The position numbers and the translations under genes were made by a program. This document shows positions 7,935 through 15,467 of a stretch of 26,331 bases of DNA, one piece after another; positions within the stretch are counted from its first letter, which is position 1, and each line of letters starts with the position of its first letter. The notes beneath the pieces are model-generated. The model had not been told where the DNA came from and did not search any database. It worked only from the letters and a program-made list of their open reading frames with translations. Origin of the DNA: JAWVFN01 sp963696625 (lineage in GTDB: Bacteria; Actinomycetota; Thermoleophilia; Solirubrobacterales; 70-9); assembly GCA_963696625.1 (NCBI GenBank), contig CAVOKZ010000049.1, positions 1 to 26,331 on the forward strand, read 5' to 3'.

Positions 7935-10013
7935 CTAGGCGGCTTTGACGAGCGCGTCAGCTTCGGCCTCGAGCGCCTCGGCGATCGCCTCGCGCGCCTC
8001 GGGCGGGTCGAGCACGACCAGCTCGCCGGCGCCGCCGAGCACCTCGCGCAGCAGCCACTCGGTGCCGGCGTATGGGACCTCGACGATCACGGCGCCGTCG
8101 GTGAGCTCCTCGGCCACGGTGCGCTCCTCGGCGAGCCAGCGGGCGCGCTCGGGCGAGACCCAGACGCGGGCGACGCTCGCCGCCGGGACCTCGCCGTCGA
8201 GCCAGCCCTCGACCTGGGCGAGCTCGTCGACCTCGGGCCGCGGCTCGAATGTCTGCTGGGTGACCTCGACCTCCTTGATCCGGTCGAGGCGGAAATGGCG
8301 GACGTCGGAGCGGCGGTGGTCGAAGGCGGCGACGTACCAGCCGTTGGGCCCGTTCTGCAGCCGGTACGGCTCGATGTCGCGCTTGGTGAACTCGTCCTCG
8401 TTCTCCTTGTAGTACTGGATGCTGAGCAGGCGGCGCTTGGCGATGCCCTCGTTGACGGCGCGGGCGACGCCGGAGTCGTCGCCGCCGGAGTCTGCGATCT
8501 CGAGGCCCTCCTCGGAGGGGTCGTGGCCGAGCGCCTCGACGATCTTGGAGCGGGCGCTGGCGAGGCCGGTCTGGGGCAGGTGGTCGCCGAAGAGGTCGAT
8601 GGCGGCGACCAGGGCCTTGGCCTCGAGCGGCAGCAGACGCGCCGGGCGCGAGAAGTTGTCGCCGTAGGGCTCGGAGTCGACCTCGATCTCGCCGCCGTCG
8701 ATCTGGGCGAAGAGGACGTAGGTTCCGCCGCCGAAGTTGACGACGTTGAGCAGGTCGATGTCGTCGCGCAGCTCGTCCTGGGAGAGATTCAGCCCGTCGC
8801 GGACCTCGGCGGCGTTGAGACGCTGCTCGTTCTTGGCCGACTCGATCAGCATCCCGGCGAGGGTGACGAGGCGGGCGAAGCGCTCGGGGCGAATCGCCGG
8901 CTCAGAGCGCGAGCTCGACCCCGCCCGCGGCGCGGGCCGGCGGCGGGTGCCGCGCTTGGCGTCGGCGGTCTCGAACTCGCCCGAGTGGCGCTCGCGGAGC
9001 AGCGCGAAGCGCTCGGCGACCTCGTCGGCGAGCTCGGCGGGCTCGAGCACCTGGGCGTGCTGGCGCCAGCGCATCACCCACGCCGCGAGCAGGTGCGGGG
9101 TCGCGTAGTCGGTCTCGAAGACCATGCCCTTGCCGGGAGCGCCGTCGGCGGACTGCGCCGCTCGCATCTCGCCATAGGAGCCGAAGTCGCGCTCGACCAG
9201 CCAGGCGATCCGCTCGCGGAGAAAGATCTTTGCCTTGCCGATCGTCTCGCCGAGGTCCCACTCGGCGCGGCTCGCGTACTCGCGGCGCCTGAAGTCCTCG
9301 GGCGGCTGGAAGTCGTGCTCGGCCTTCGAGGCGTAGGAGACCTTGCCCTCGATCCGCGAGAGGCGGAAGACCCGCACGTCGTCGCGCTCGTGCGAGTGGC
9401 CGATCAAATAGAAGTGCCCGCCGCGGTAGACAAGGTGGTAGGGGTCGACCTTGCGCTTCTCGGTCGCGTCGCGCTCGATCGTGTAGTAGGTGAACTCGAT
9501 CGTCTTGCGGCGCGAGATCGCGGTCTCGATCTTCGACAGCCGCTGCGAGAGCTCGGAGCTTCCCGCCTCGCCGGCCATTCCGACCGAGACCGGGCCGCCC
9601 TCGGTCGCACCGAGCGGACTCGGCCTCCCCCACGAGACCTGCTGCAGCGCCAGGCGCAGCGGCTCGGCGTAGGCGAACTTGCCCTGGAGCAGAAATAGCG
9701 CGGTGCCGAGCGCGGCCAGCTCCTCGTCGGAGAACTCGATCTCGGGGAGGTAGTAGTTCTCGGGGGGCAGCGAGTAGAGTTCGGCCTCCTGGCTCGAGTA
9801 GCTCTCGCCGGGCTTCTCGATCTGGAGCACGATCCCGAGGCTCTCGAGCTCGGCACGGTCGGCGTAGAAGCGGCGAGCGAAGGCGTCGTCGTTCATCGAG
9901 CTGTAGCCCTCAACCTCCTGCTTGATCTCGAGCGCCTGTACGGGCCTGCCCTGGGCCATCAGGAAAGAGATCAAGGACAGCTGGCGGATCAGTTTCTCGG
10001 TGTCCTTGGCCAT
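7935..10013 (-). CDS. pafBC: Fused PafB-PafC, WYL-domain transcriptional activator of the DNA-damage response
   Basis: The protein has 692 residues from ATG 10011-10013. A further-upstream start would add 44 unrelated residues and is rejected. Residues 1-80 carry a DeoR-like helix-turn-helix, a WYL domain sits at about 165-235 (IEFTYYTIERDATEKRKVDPYHLV), a second helical HTH-like unit starts near 385 and a second WYL domain lies at about 530-605 (LSIQYYKENEDEF, IEPYRL, VRHFRLDRIKEV). In mycobacteria PafB and PafC are separate partners that activate LexA-independent DNA repair genes; natural fusions are known in other actinobacteria. WYL domains sense nucleic-acid or nucleotide ligands. The gene has its own likely leaderless promoter, and no Pup-proteasome genes are adjacent. 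Confidence 0.9.
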   Translation of the reverse strand: MAKDTEKLIRQLSLISFLMAQGRPVQALEIKQEVEGYSSMNDDAFARRFYADRAELESLGIVLQIEKPGESYSSQEAELYSLPPENYYLPEIEFSDEELAALGTALFLLQGKFAYAEPLRLALQQVSWGRPSPLGATEGGPVSVGMAGEAGSSELSQRLSKIETAISRRKTIEFTYYTIERDATEKRKVDPYHLVYRGGHFYLIGHSHERDDVRVFRLSRIEGKVSYASKAEHDFQPPEDFRRREYASRAEWDLGETIGKAKIFLRERIAWLVERDFGSYGEMRAAQSADGAPGKGMVFETDYATPHLLAAWVMRWRQHAQVLEPAELADEVAERFALLRERHSGEFETADAKRGTRRRPAPRAGSSSRSEPAIRPERFARLVTLAGMLIESAKNEQRLNAAEVRDGLNLSQDELRDDIDLLNVVNFGGGTYVLFAQIDGGEIEVDSEPYGDNFSRPARLLPLEAKALVAAIDLFGDHLPQTGLASARSKIVEALGHDPSEEGLEIADSGGDDSGVARAVNEGIAKRRLLSIQYYKENEDEFTKRDIEPYRLQNGPNGWYVAAFDHRRSDVRHFRLDRIKEVEVTQQTFEPRPEVDELAQVEGWLDGEVPAASVARVWVSPERARWLAEERTVAEELTDGAVIVEVPYAGTEWLLREVLGGAGELVVLDPPEAREAIAEALEAEADALVKAA

Positions 10014-10020
10014 CCGAAGC

Positions 10021-10026
10021 AGGATA
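10021..10026 (-). promoter_or_regulatory. -10 box for leaderless pafBC
   Basis: Minus-strand TATCCT matches TAnnnT and lies seven bases before the pafBC ATG, with no Shine-Dalgarno sequence between. This favours a leaderless transcript and also fixes the translation start. No convincing -35 box is seen at 17 bases. Confidence 0.5.
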
Positions 10027-10084
10027 GTTGGGCTGAGCCGCCCTGCGAGGGGGCCATCTCCGTAATTTGCGAACTCGTGTGAGG

Positions 10085-11122
10085 CTAGGCTGCGCGGGAG
10101 CCGAAGAAGACCGAGCCGCCGAGAGCTCTGTCGTATTCCGACCACTTCTCGCCCTCGGCCATGCGGCTTTCGAGCCGGTCGAAGCTGCCGAGGCGGCCGC
10201 GGAGGTTGTCGACGAAGTGCACGAGCGTCGCCTCGCGGGTCAGCGGGATCACCGGCGAGCCCATCTCGCGGCTGCCGTGGTGGCTGAGGATGATGTGGAG
10301 CACGGCCTGCGCGAGCGCCGGGTCGAAGCCCTCGATGCGCTCGATCTCGCGGCGGACCATGTAGTAGCCGAGCGGGATCTCGGACTCGAGCCGGCCCGAG
10401 TCGGTGAAGTCGGGCGAGAGCGGGTTGTCGTCGTAGGCCTCGGTCTTGCCGATGTCGTGGAGCAGCCCGCCGGTGACCGCGACGTCGCGGTCGAGACCCG
10501 GCGAGAGGTTGGCGAGGGCGTTGACGCCTTCGCCGACGCTCAGCGTGTGCTCGAGCAGCCCGCCGGGGTAGGCCTCGTGGTACTGCTTGGCGGCCGGGGC
10601 GACGCGAAAGCGCTCCCAGCGCGGCGAGTCGGGGCCGAAGAAGCGGTTGAGGAGATGGCGGAGGTCCGGGTCCTGCACCGTCTTGATCAGCGACCGCAGG
10701 TCTGCCTCGAGCGCCTCGAGCGGGCGCTTGGGCGAGGCCGCGAGCTGGTCGGGCGTGTACTCGCCCTCCTCGCCGGCGCGGATCCCTGTGACCTTGATGC
10801 TCGGGCCGTACTTCTCGCTCGACTCGAAGCGCCCCACGACCCAGACGACGCTTCCGGGACGGGCGACCTCATGACAGGCCTCGGCGTCGTCCCAGCAGAT
10901 CGCCTTGATCGTGCCGCTCGAGTCGCCGAGCTCGAGCTGGAGGAAGTTGCCGGGCTTGTTGCGGAAGTCGCGCAGTGCCCGATCGCGGACGGCGAACGCA
11001 CGCTCGACGCGATCGCCGTCCTCCATCTCGGCGATCGTCGCCGTCGGGTCCGGAGCGCCGTTTGCAGCAGCGCCGGGCGATTCCACGTTGAGCGGAGCGT
11101 TTATGGAGATCTGGTCGGTCAT
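10085..11122 (-). CDS. OB-fold/HD-domain 3'-5' exonuclease, YhaM-like
   Basis: The 345-residue protein starts at ATG 11120-11122 (MTDQISINAP). Residues 30-115 form an OB-fold (LRDFRNKPGNFLQLELGD, GTIKAICWDD, VVWVVGRFE, PSIKVTGI). Residues 180-310 form an HD phosphohydrolase domain with His192 (GGLLEHT), the metal-binding HD pair His222-Asp223 (LLHDIGK), and ILSHHG further on. This order is that of YhaM and CBF1-type exoribonucleases, which trim RNA or single-stranded DNA from the 3' end. The longer open frame upstream (to 12103) is antisense to other genes and is not coding. Its stop is 71 bases from the pafBC start. A role in nucleic-acid turnover near the DNA-damage regulator is possible but inferred from position only. 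Confidence 0.87.
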   Translation of the reverse strand: MTDQISINAPLNVESPGAAANGAPDPTATIAEMEDGDRVERAFAVRDRALRDFRNKPGNFLQLELGDSSGTIKAICWDDAEACHEVARPGSVVWVVGRFESSEKYGPSIKVTGIRAGEEGEYTPDQLAASPKRPLEALEADLRSLIKTVQDPDLRHLLNRFFGPDSPRWERFRVAPAAKQYHEAYPGGLLEHTLSVGEGVNALANLSPGLDRDVAVTGGLLHDIGKTEAYDDNPLSPDFTDSGRLESEIPLGYYMVRREIERIEGFDPALAQAVLHIILSHHGSREMGSPVIPLTREATLVHFVDNLRGRLGSFDRLESRMAEGEKWSEYDRALGGSVFFGSRAA

Positions 11123-11188
11123 CGCTTTCCAAGGTAGAGCGAGCGACGGACGCAAATCGGCCCCATCAACCGAATGTAGGCTGCACGG
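11123..11188. promoter_or_regulatory. 66-bp divergent promoter region
   Basis: This gap separates the minus-strand exonuclease gene from the plus-strand SDR gene. On the plus strand TAGGCT (11177-11182) is followed by six bases and the GTG start at 11189, with no ribosome binding site, as expected for a leaderless transcript. On the minus strand TACCTT (11131-11136 read in reverse) lies eight bases before the exonuclease ATG; the intervening GGAAAG could alternatively serve as a weak ribosome binding site. No clear -35 boxes are seen. Confidence 0.45.
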
Positions 11189-11872
11189 GTGGGCACGATT
11201 CTCGTCACCGGCGGCACCGGCGCCCTCGGGGTCTCGGTCCTCGCCGACCTCCTCGACTCGGGAGCCGACGTCGCCTCGACCTGGGTCAGCGAGCTCGAGC
11301 ACCTCGACGAGCGGTTGAAGAGCGAGGTGGAGCTGGTCCAGGCCGACCTCTCGAGCGACGAGGGCTGCGAGGCCGCGGTCGAGGCGGCGACCTCGAACGG
11401 CCCGCTCGCCGGCCTCGTCAACCTCGTCGGCGGCTTCGCCGCCGGCGGGCGCCTGCACGAGGAGCCGATCGAGACGCTCGAGAAGATGCTGGCGCTGAAC
11501 CTGATGACGACGGCGCGCATGTGCCGCGCCGCGCTGCCGTCGCTGCTGGAGAACGGCGGCGGCACGATCGTCTGCGTCGGCGCCAAGCACGCTCACAACC
11601 CGTTCCCCGGCGGCGCCGCGGTCTCGATCTCGAAGGCGGCGGTGCTGCAACTTGTCAAGACCCTCGACGCCGAATACCGCGGCGACGGCATCCGCGCCAA
11701 CGCGATCGTCCCCAACCTGATCGACACTCCGGCCAACCGCGCCGCCGATCCCGGCGCCGACACCTCGAACTGGCCGTCGACGCAGGAGATCGCCAAGGTG
11801 ATCACCTTCCTCAGCTCCGACGCCTCGGCCCCGGTCTCGGGCGCCCACATCCCCGTATACGGGAAGCCCTAA
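11189..11872 (+). CDS. SDR-fold protein lacking the catalytic Ser and Tyr
   Basis: This is the only clear plus-strand gene in the window. It encodes 227 residues from GTG 11189. The nucleotide-binding motif VTGGTGALG is at residues 6-14 and the helix Asn at about 104 (LNLMTT). However, the segment that should carry YxxxK reads VSISK (Val145, Lys149), and the strand that should carry Ser reads VCVGAKHAH. Both catalytic residues are therefore absent, while the fold and the C-terminal NAIVPNLIDTPANR segment are normal. It may bind NAD(P) without classic oxidoreductase chemistry, or use other residues. The start is supported by a -10 box at leaderless spacing. It converges on fabI; no functional partner is obvious. 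Confidence 0.8.
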   Translation: MGTILVTGGTGALGVSVLADLLDSGADVASTWVSELEHLDERLKSEVELVQADLSSDEGCEAAVEAATSNGPLAGLVNLVGGFAAGGRLHEEPIETLEKMLALNLMTTARMCRAALPSLLENGGGTIVCVGAKHAHNPFPGGAAVSISKAAVLQLVKTLDAEYRGDGIRANAIVPNLIDTPANRAADPGADTSNWPSTQEIAKVITFLSSDASAPVSGAHIPVYGKP

Positions 11873-11873
11873 A

Positions 11874-11909
11874 CCGGCGGCTGCTCCGCTTCGCGTCCGC
11901 TGCCGCCGG
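11874..11909 (+). terminator. Possible hairpin terminator after the SDR gene
   Basis: Two bases after the SDR stop, CCGGCGGC (11874-11881) can pair perfectly with GCCGCCGG (11902-11909) over a 20-base loop that is itself partly self-complementary. No T tract follows, so it may be a barrier between convergent genes or a stabilising 3' hairpin rather than a classic intrinsic terminator. Confidence 0.3.
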
Positions 11910-11990
11910 GACGAGGGCTCGCCATGAATGGCCCTTGTCGGCGACCAGGATCCGTTGATCGAAGCGGCGGTCTGCAGCCACCTCGATCGG

Positions 11991-12836
11991 TCATGATTCT
12001 CGAGCCACGCTGAGCTGCGGCGGGGCATCAAGCTCCGAATTGCGGTCGCCCTGCGGCGACGCTGCGCCGGAAGGCGCCCCGACGGCATGCATGCCGCCGT
12101 CAACGTGAATGATCTCTCCGGTGATGGCGCGACTCAGATCCGAGAGCAGAAACAGAACAGCATCCGCCACCGGCTCCGGGTCCGACAGATCCCAGCCCAG
12201 GGGCGCGGCCGACCACGACTCGGCGAGATCGGAAAAGCCGGGAATGCCACCGGCGGCGGTCGTCGCGAGCGGACCAGCCGAGACGAGGTTGACGCGGATG
12301 CCATGCGGCCCAAGGTCGCGGGCCAGGTAGCGGCTCGTCGATTCGAGCGCCGCCTTGGCCACACCCATCCAGTCGTAGGCCGGCCAGGCGACCGAGGCGT
12401 CGAAGTCGAGGCCGACGAGACTCCCACCTCCGTCGCGCTCGATCAACGGTCCCAGGTGGCGCCCAAGCGCCTGGAGCGAGTAGGCGCTCGTCTGAAATGC
12501 CTGGGCTGCACTCTCGAACGGTGTCTCGAGAAAGCGGCCGCCGAGGGCGTCTTCGGGGGCGAAGGCAATCGCATGGAGAGCACCGTCGAGCTGTCCCCAG
12601 CGCCGCTCGAGGTCGGCTGCCGCAGCGGCAAGATCATCCTCGCTGTTGATGTCGAGTTCGAGGATCTCGGGCGGGTCGGGCAGGCGCGCGGCGGCGCGCT
12701 CAGTCAGGCGCCGCGAGCGGCCGAGGCCGGTCAGCACCACCTCGGCCCCAGCGCGTTGGGCCTGCTCGGCGACGGCGAAGGCGATGCTCTTGCGGGTGAT
12801 GACGCCGGTGATCAGGAACCGCTTGCCATCGAGCAT
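11991..12836 (-). CDS. fabI: Enoyl-ACP reductase, InhA-type
   Basis: The 281-residue protein should reduce trans-2-enoyl-ACP with NADH, the last step of each fatty-acid elongation round. It opens with LDGKRFLITGVITRKSIAFAVA and continues with LELDINSEDDL, HAIAFAP, SAYSLQAL and VGLDFDAS, all close to the mycobacterial InhA pattern. The active-site pair is Tyr154 and Lys161 in YDWMGVAK, with the six-residue spacing of FabI rather than the YxxxK of other SDRs. After DGGMHAVG there is an extra tail of about 28 residues, rich in Pro, Ser and Asp, that InhA lacks. The start codon overlaps the stop of the MaoC gene by one base (TGATG). It is the last gene of the FAS operon. Such enzymes are the targets of isoniazid- and triclosan-type inhibitors. 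Confidence 0.93.
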   Translation of the reverse strand: MLDGKRFLITGVITRKSIAFAVAEQAQRAGAEVVLTGLGRSRRLTERAAARLPDPPEILELDINSEDDLAAAAADLERRWGQLDGALHAIAFAPEDALGGRFLETPFESAAQAFQTSAYSLQALGRHLGPLIERDGGGSLVGLDFDASVAWPAYDWMGVAKAALESTSRYLARDLGPHGIRVNLVSAGPLATTAAGGIPGFSDLAESWSAAPLGWDLSDPEPVADAVLFLLSDLSRAITGEIIHVDGGMHAVGAPSGAASPQGDRNSELDAPPQLSVARES

Positions 12837-13399
12837 CAGATGCAGAGCCTCCCGTTGACGAGCGGGGAATCCTCCGGCTCGCTCGCCGCCGGGCCGGCTC
12901 CATGGTTCTCGCGAGCGTCGCCGTTCTCGGCGGGCGTCGGCAGCTCTGCCGTGTCCCCCCGCCTCCAGAGCGCGTCGATGGTCGCCCGCGCGAGCAGCCG
13001 ATCGCCGGCATCGCGGACGTCGAGCCGGATGCTTACGAGTCCGTGCGCGGCGTCAAGAGGACGCTTCTCGAGCAACTCGGTGCTGACGTGAATCGTGGTC
13101 CCGATCGGGGCCGGGCGCTTGAAGACAACGTGACGGAGGGCACGGAGGGCGACGACCCGTTCATCGTCGATCGGCAGCAACCCGAGCGCGTAGCTGAGGA
13201 GGAGCATCCCGTGGGCGATGCGCTCACCGAAGGCACTCTGCTCAGCCCAGGTGGCATCGGAATGCTGGCGGTGCCAGTCGCCGGTCAGGGCGGAGAAGGC
13301 GGTGAGGTCGGCCTCGGTGATCGTGCGGCCGCGCGTCGTCATCCCTGCCCCGGCCTCGAGCAGGTCGAAGTCACGAGAAAAGAGGTCGTGGCCGCTCAT
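12836..13399 (-). CDS. MaoC-like hot-dog dehydratase (probable 3-hydroxyacyl-ACP dehydratase)
   Basis: The protein has 187 residues from the ATG at 13397-13399, chosen because it forms an ATGA overlap with the upstream stop and has GGGAGG eight bases before it. The MaoC/hydratase-2 motif is clear: GDWHRQHSDATWAEQSAFGERIAHGM, with Asp41 and His46 as the catalytic pair. It is followed by the hot-dog strands VVFKRPAPIGTTIHV and VSIRLDVRDAGDRLLARA. The last 30 residues are low in conservation and acidic. The operon has no fabZ, so this protein probably dehydrates 3-hydroxyacyl-ACP, as HadB does in mycobacteria. HadB needs a HadA or HadC partner; none is visible here, so it may work as a homodimer. 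Confidence 0.85.
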   Translation of the reverse strand: MSGHDLFSRDFDLLEAGAGMTTRGRTITEADLTAFSALTGDWHRQHSDATWAEQSAFGERIAHGMLLLSYALGLLPIDDERVVALRALRHVVFKRPAPIGTTIHVSTELLEKRPLDAAHGLVSIRLDVRDAGDRLLARATIDALWRRGDTAELPTPAENGDARENHGAGPAASEPEDSPLVNGRLCI

Positions 13400-14061
13400 G
13401 CCGCGACCTCCCTCGGCCACAGTTGTCGAATTACTTCGTCGGCCATGCGCAGATGGCCGAGAAGCGACGGATGGAGCCCATCGTCGGAGAAGTTCTCCGG
13501 GTCTTCGAGGCCGGGGTGGTCGGCAAGATCAACGCAGATCGCTCCGTAGGTTTCGGCCAGCGACCTCGTCGCCCGATTGAGCTCGGCCGCCGCCCCTTCG
13601 ACTCGGGCCCGCGTCTTCGGTCGCAAGCCGAGGAAGCTCCAGGCGCTCGGACAGGTAGCGGTCACGAGGACCGCGCCCGGGAGGGTGGCGCGCAGGCGAA
13701 GCATGATCTGGCGCAGGTTGCTTCTGTAAGCGTCGACATCCGGGCGCAGCGACAGCAACGCGTCGTTCCCACCGCAGACGATGCTGACGAGGTCGGGCTC
13801 GAGCTCGAGTGCGGCCGGGACCTGGCTGAGGACCGAGGCGCTGGTCGCGCCGTTGACAGCGAGGTTGGAGTAGTGGACGTCGTCGCGAGCACGCCAGAGA
13901 TGATCGGCGAGAAGGTCGGGCCAGCGCCTGCCCTTCGGGCAGTCGGCACCGGCGGTGAAGCTGTCGCCCATGGCGACGTAGCAGCGGGGCCGGCCAACCC
14001 GGCGCGCACTCTCGGGTCCGCGCAAGGTCCGAGCCATCTTCGTCTGGGGGTCGAGGGTCAA
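13396..14061 (-). CDS. SGNH/GDSL-family esterase or thioesterase inside the FAS operon
   Basis: The 221-residue protein has all four SGNH hallmarks: GDSFTAG with Ser34, the Gly in NLAVNGATS, GGND with Asn99, and DDGLHPS with Asp194 and His197. The family includes esterases, carbohydrate acetyl-esterases and the acyl-CoA thioesterase TesA. The TTG at 14059-14061 is preferred as the start: its last two bases overlap the accD stop and GGAGGG lies just upstream. The in-frame ATG at 14037 has no ribosome binding site. No signal peptide is seen, so it is probably cytoplasmic. Its place between accD and the dehydratase gene suggests that it releases or edits acyl chains on ACP or CoA, but this is inferred from position. 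Confidence 0.85.
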   Translation of the reverse strand: MTLDPQTKMARTLRGPESARRVGRPRCYVAMGDSFTAGADCPKGRRWPDLLADHLWRARDDVHYSNLAVNGATSASVLSQVPAALELEPDLVSIVCGGNDALLSLRPDVDAYRSNLRQIMLRLRATLPGAVLVTATCPSAWSFLGLRPKTRARVEGAAAELNRATRSLAETYGAICVDLADHPGLEDPENFSDDGLHPSLLGHLRMADEVIRQLWPREVAA

Positions 14062-15467
14062 CTGCCCTCCATCGACTCCAGCGCCCAGGTGAGGCGCTCC
14101 CGGGTCTCGGCTGGCTCGATCACCTCGTCGACGAACCCCGACGCAGCTGCCGATGCGGCGGTCAAATGCTCGTCGGCATAGTCGCGGGCCAAGGCATCGG
14201 CCGCCTGGTCGCCGACGGTTGCGAGGTGGCGCCGGTGAACGATGCCGACGGCCTGGCGCGCGGCCATGATGCCCATTTCAGCCCCGGGCCAGGCGAAGAC
14301 CATGTCGGCACCGAGGTCCTTCGAGTTCATCGTGATCACCGCTCCGCCGTAGGCCTTGCGGACGACGACGGTCAGCTTCGGCACGGTCGCGCCGGCGAAA
14401 GCGCGCAGCAGCGAGGCGCCGTGGCGGATGACGCCGGCGCCCTCCTGGCGGGTGCCGGGCATGAACCCCGGGGTGTCGACAAGCACGACGAGGGGAAGGC
14501 GGAAGCGGTCGCAGGCGCTGACGAACCAGGCTGCCTTGTCGGCGGCGGCGGCGTCGATCACCCCGCCGAGGCGGCGCGGCTGGTTGGCGATGACGCCGAC
14601 CGAGCGGCCGTCGATGCGGGCCAGCGCCGTGACCATGTTCCGCGCCCATCGCGGCGCGATCTCGAGCAGGCTCTCCTCGTCAACGATCGCATCGGCGACA
14701 TCGCGAATGTCATAGACGCGGCGCGCCTCGTCCGGCACGCTCTCACCCGGGTCGCGGCCCCCGGAGGCTTCGGCCCGTCGGGGAGTGCGCTCGCCGATCG
14801 AGGGCGGCAGGTGGGCGAGCAGCTCGCGGCAAACGGCGATCGCGCCGGCTTGGTCGGCGGCGACGAGCTGGCAGACGCCGTTTCGCTCGTGCACGCCCGG
14901 CCCACCAAGCTCGGGGATCGAGACCTGCTCCCCGAGCGCTTCAGCGACCACCCGGGGGCCGGTGAGGAACATCGCCGCCTCCTCGGTCATCACCACGAAG
15001 TCGGTCAGCGCAGGTGAGTAGGCGCCGCCGCCGGCCGAGACTCCGCTGACGATCGAAATCTGCGGCACGACCCGTGAAAGCTCGACGCTGGCCCGGAAGA
15101 TTCGCCCGTAGCCCGCGAGCGCCGCGTGGCCTTCCTGGAGACGGGCCCCGCCGGACTCGACGAAGCCGACGATCGGCGCCCGTGATTGGGCAGCGAGTCG
15201 CATCACGCGGACGATCGACTCGGCGTGGGCCTCGCCGAGCGAGCCGCCGAGAACCGACGGGTCCTCCGCGTAGCAGAACACCGGGCTGCCGCCGACCCGC
15301 CCGGCGCCGGCGACAACGCCATCGCCTTGGTGCACCTTGTCCATGCGCTGCGAGATGACTCCGCTGCGGAGCGGCCGGAAGCTGCCGGGGTCGCAGAGGT
15401 CCTCGAGGCGGGCGCGGGGGTCCGGTCTTGCGGACGGCTCAGGCCGGGTGGCGGTGGCTGTGCTCAT
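14058..15467 (-). CDS. accD: Acyl-CoA carboxylase carboxyltransferase (beta) subunit
   Basis: The 469-residue protein is a single-chain carboxyltransferase of the AccD/PccB type. It transfers CO2 from carboxybiotin to acetyl- or propionyl-CoA, giving malonyl-CoA for fatty acid synthesis. The two crotonase-like halves each carry a Gly-rich oxyanion segment: SGVSAGGGAYSPALTDF in the N half and RKAYGGAVITMNSKDLGAD in the C half. FVESGGARLQEG and LVDTPGFMPGTRQEGAGVIRHGASLL are further family motifs. It is somewhat shorter than typical PccB. Its place next to fabF recalls mycobacterial accD6 beside kasA/kasB. The biotin-carrying alpha chain is not in the window. The start overlaps the fabF stop (ATGA). 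Acetyl versus propionyl preference cannot be read safely from the sequence. Confidence 0.9.
   Translation of the reverse strand: MSTATATRPEPSARPDPRARLEDLCDPGSFRPLRSGVISQRMDKVHQGDGVVAGAGRVGGSPVFCYAEDPSVLGGSLGEAHAESIVRVMRLAAQSRAPIVGFVESGGARLQEGHAALAGYGRIFRASVELSRVVPQISIVSGVSAGGGAYSPALTDFVVMTEEAAMFLTGPRVVAEALGEQVSIPELGGPGVHERNGVCQLVAADQAGAIAVCRELLAHLPPSIGERTPRRAEASGGRDPGESVPDEARRVYDIRDVADAIVDEESLLEIAPRWARNMVTALARIDGRSVGVIANQPRRLGGVIDAAAADKAAWFVSACDRFRLPLVVLVDTPGFMPGTRQEGAGVIRHGASLLRAFAGATVPKLTVVVRKAYGGAVITMNSKDLGADMVFAWPGAEMGIMAARQAVGIVHRRHLATVGDQAADALARDYADEHLTAASAAASGFVDEVIEPAETRERLTWALESMEGS

Noticed and set aside
7158..9698. An 846-residue plus-strand frame opposite pafBC and the MBL gene
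   Set aside because: It has no family motifs and a composition dominated by Leu, Gly, Val, Asp and Arg. It is the complement of two well-supported genes, as expected at this GC content.
11880..11990. Small gene between the SDR gene and fabI
   Set aside because: No frame with a start signal or protein-like composition; the stretch only holds a hairpin.
10085..12103. A 672-residue minus-strand frame extending the exonuclease upstream
   Set aside because: Beyond 11122 it runs antisense to the plus-strand SDR gene and into fabI's 3' end with low-complexity composition. The protein has a clear start at 11122 with a promoter signal just upstream.
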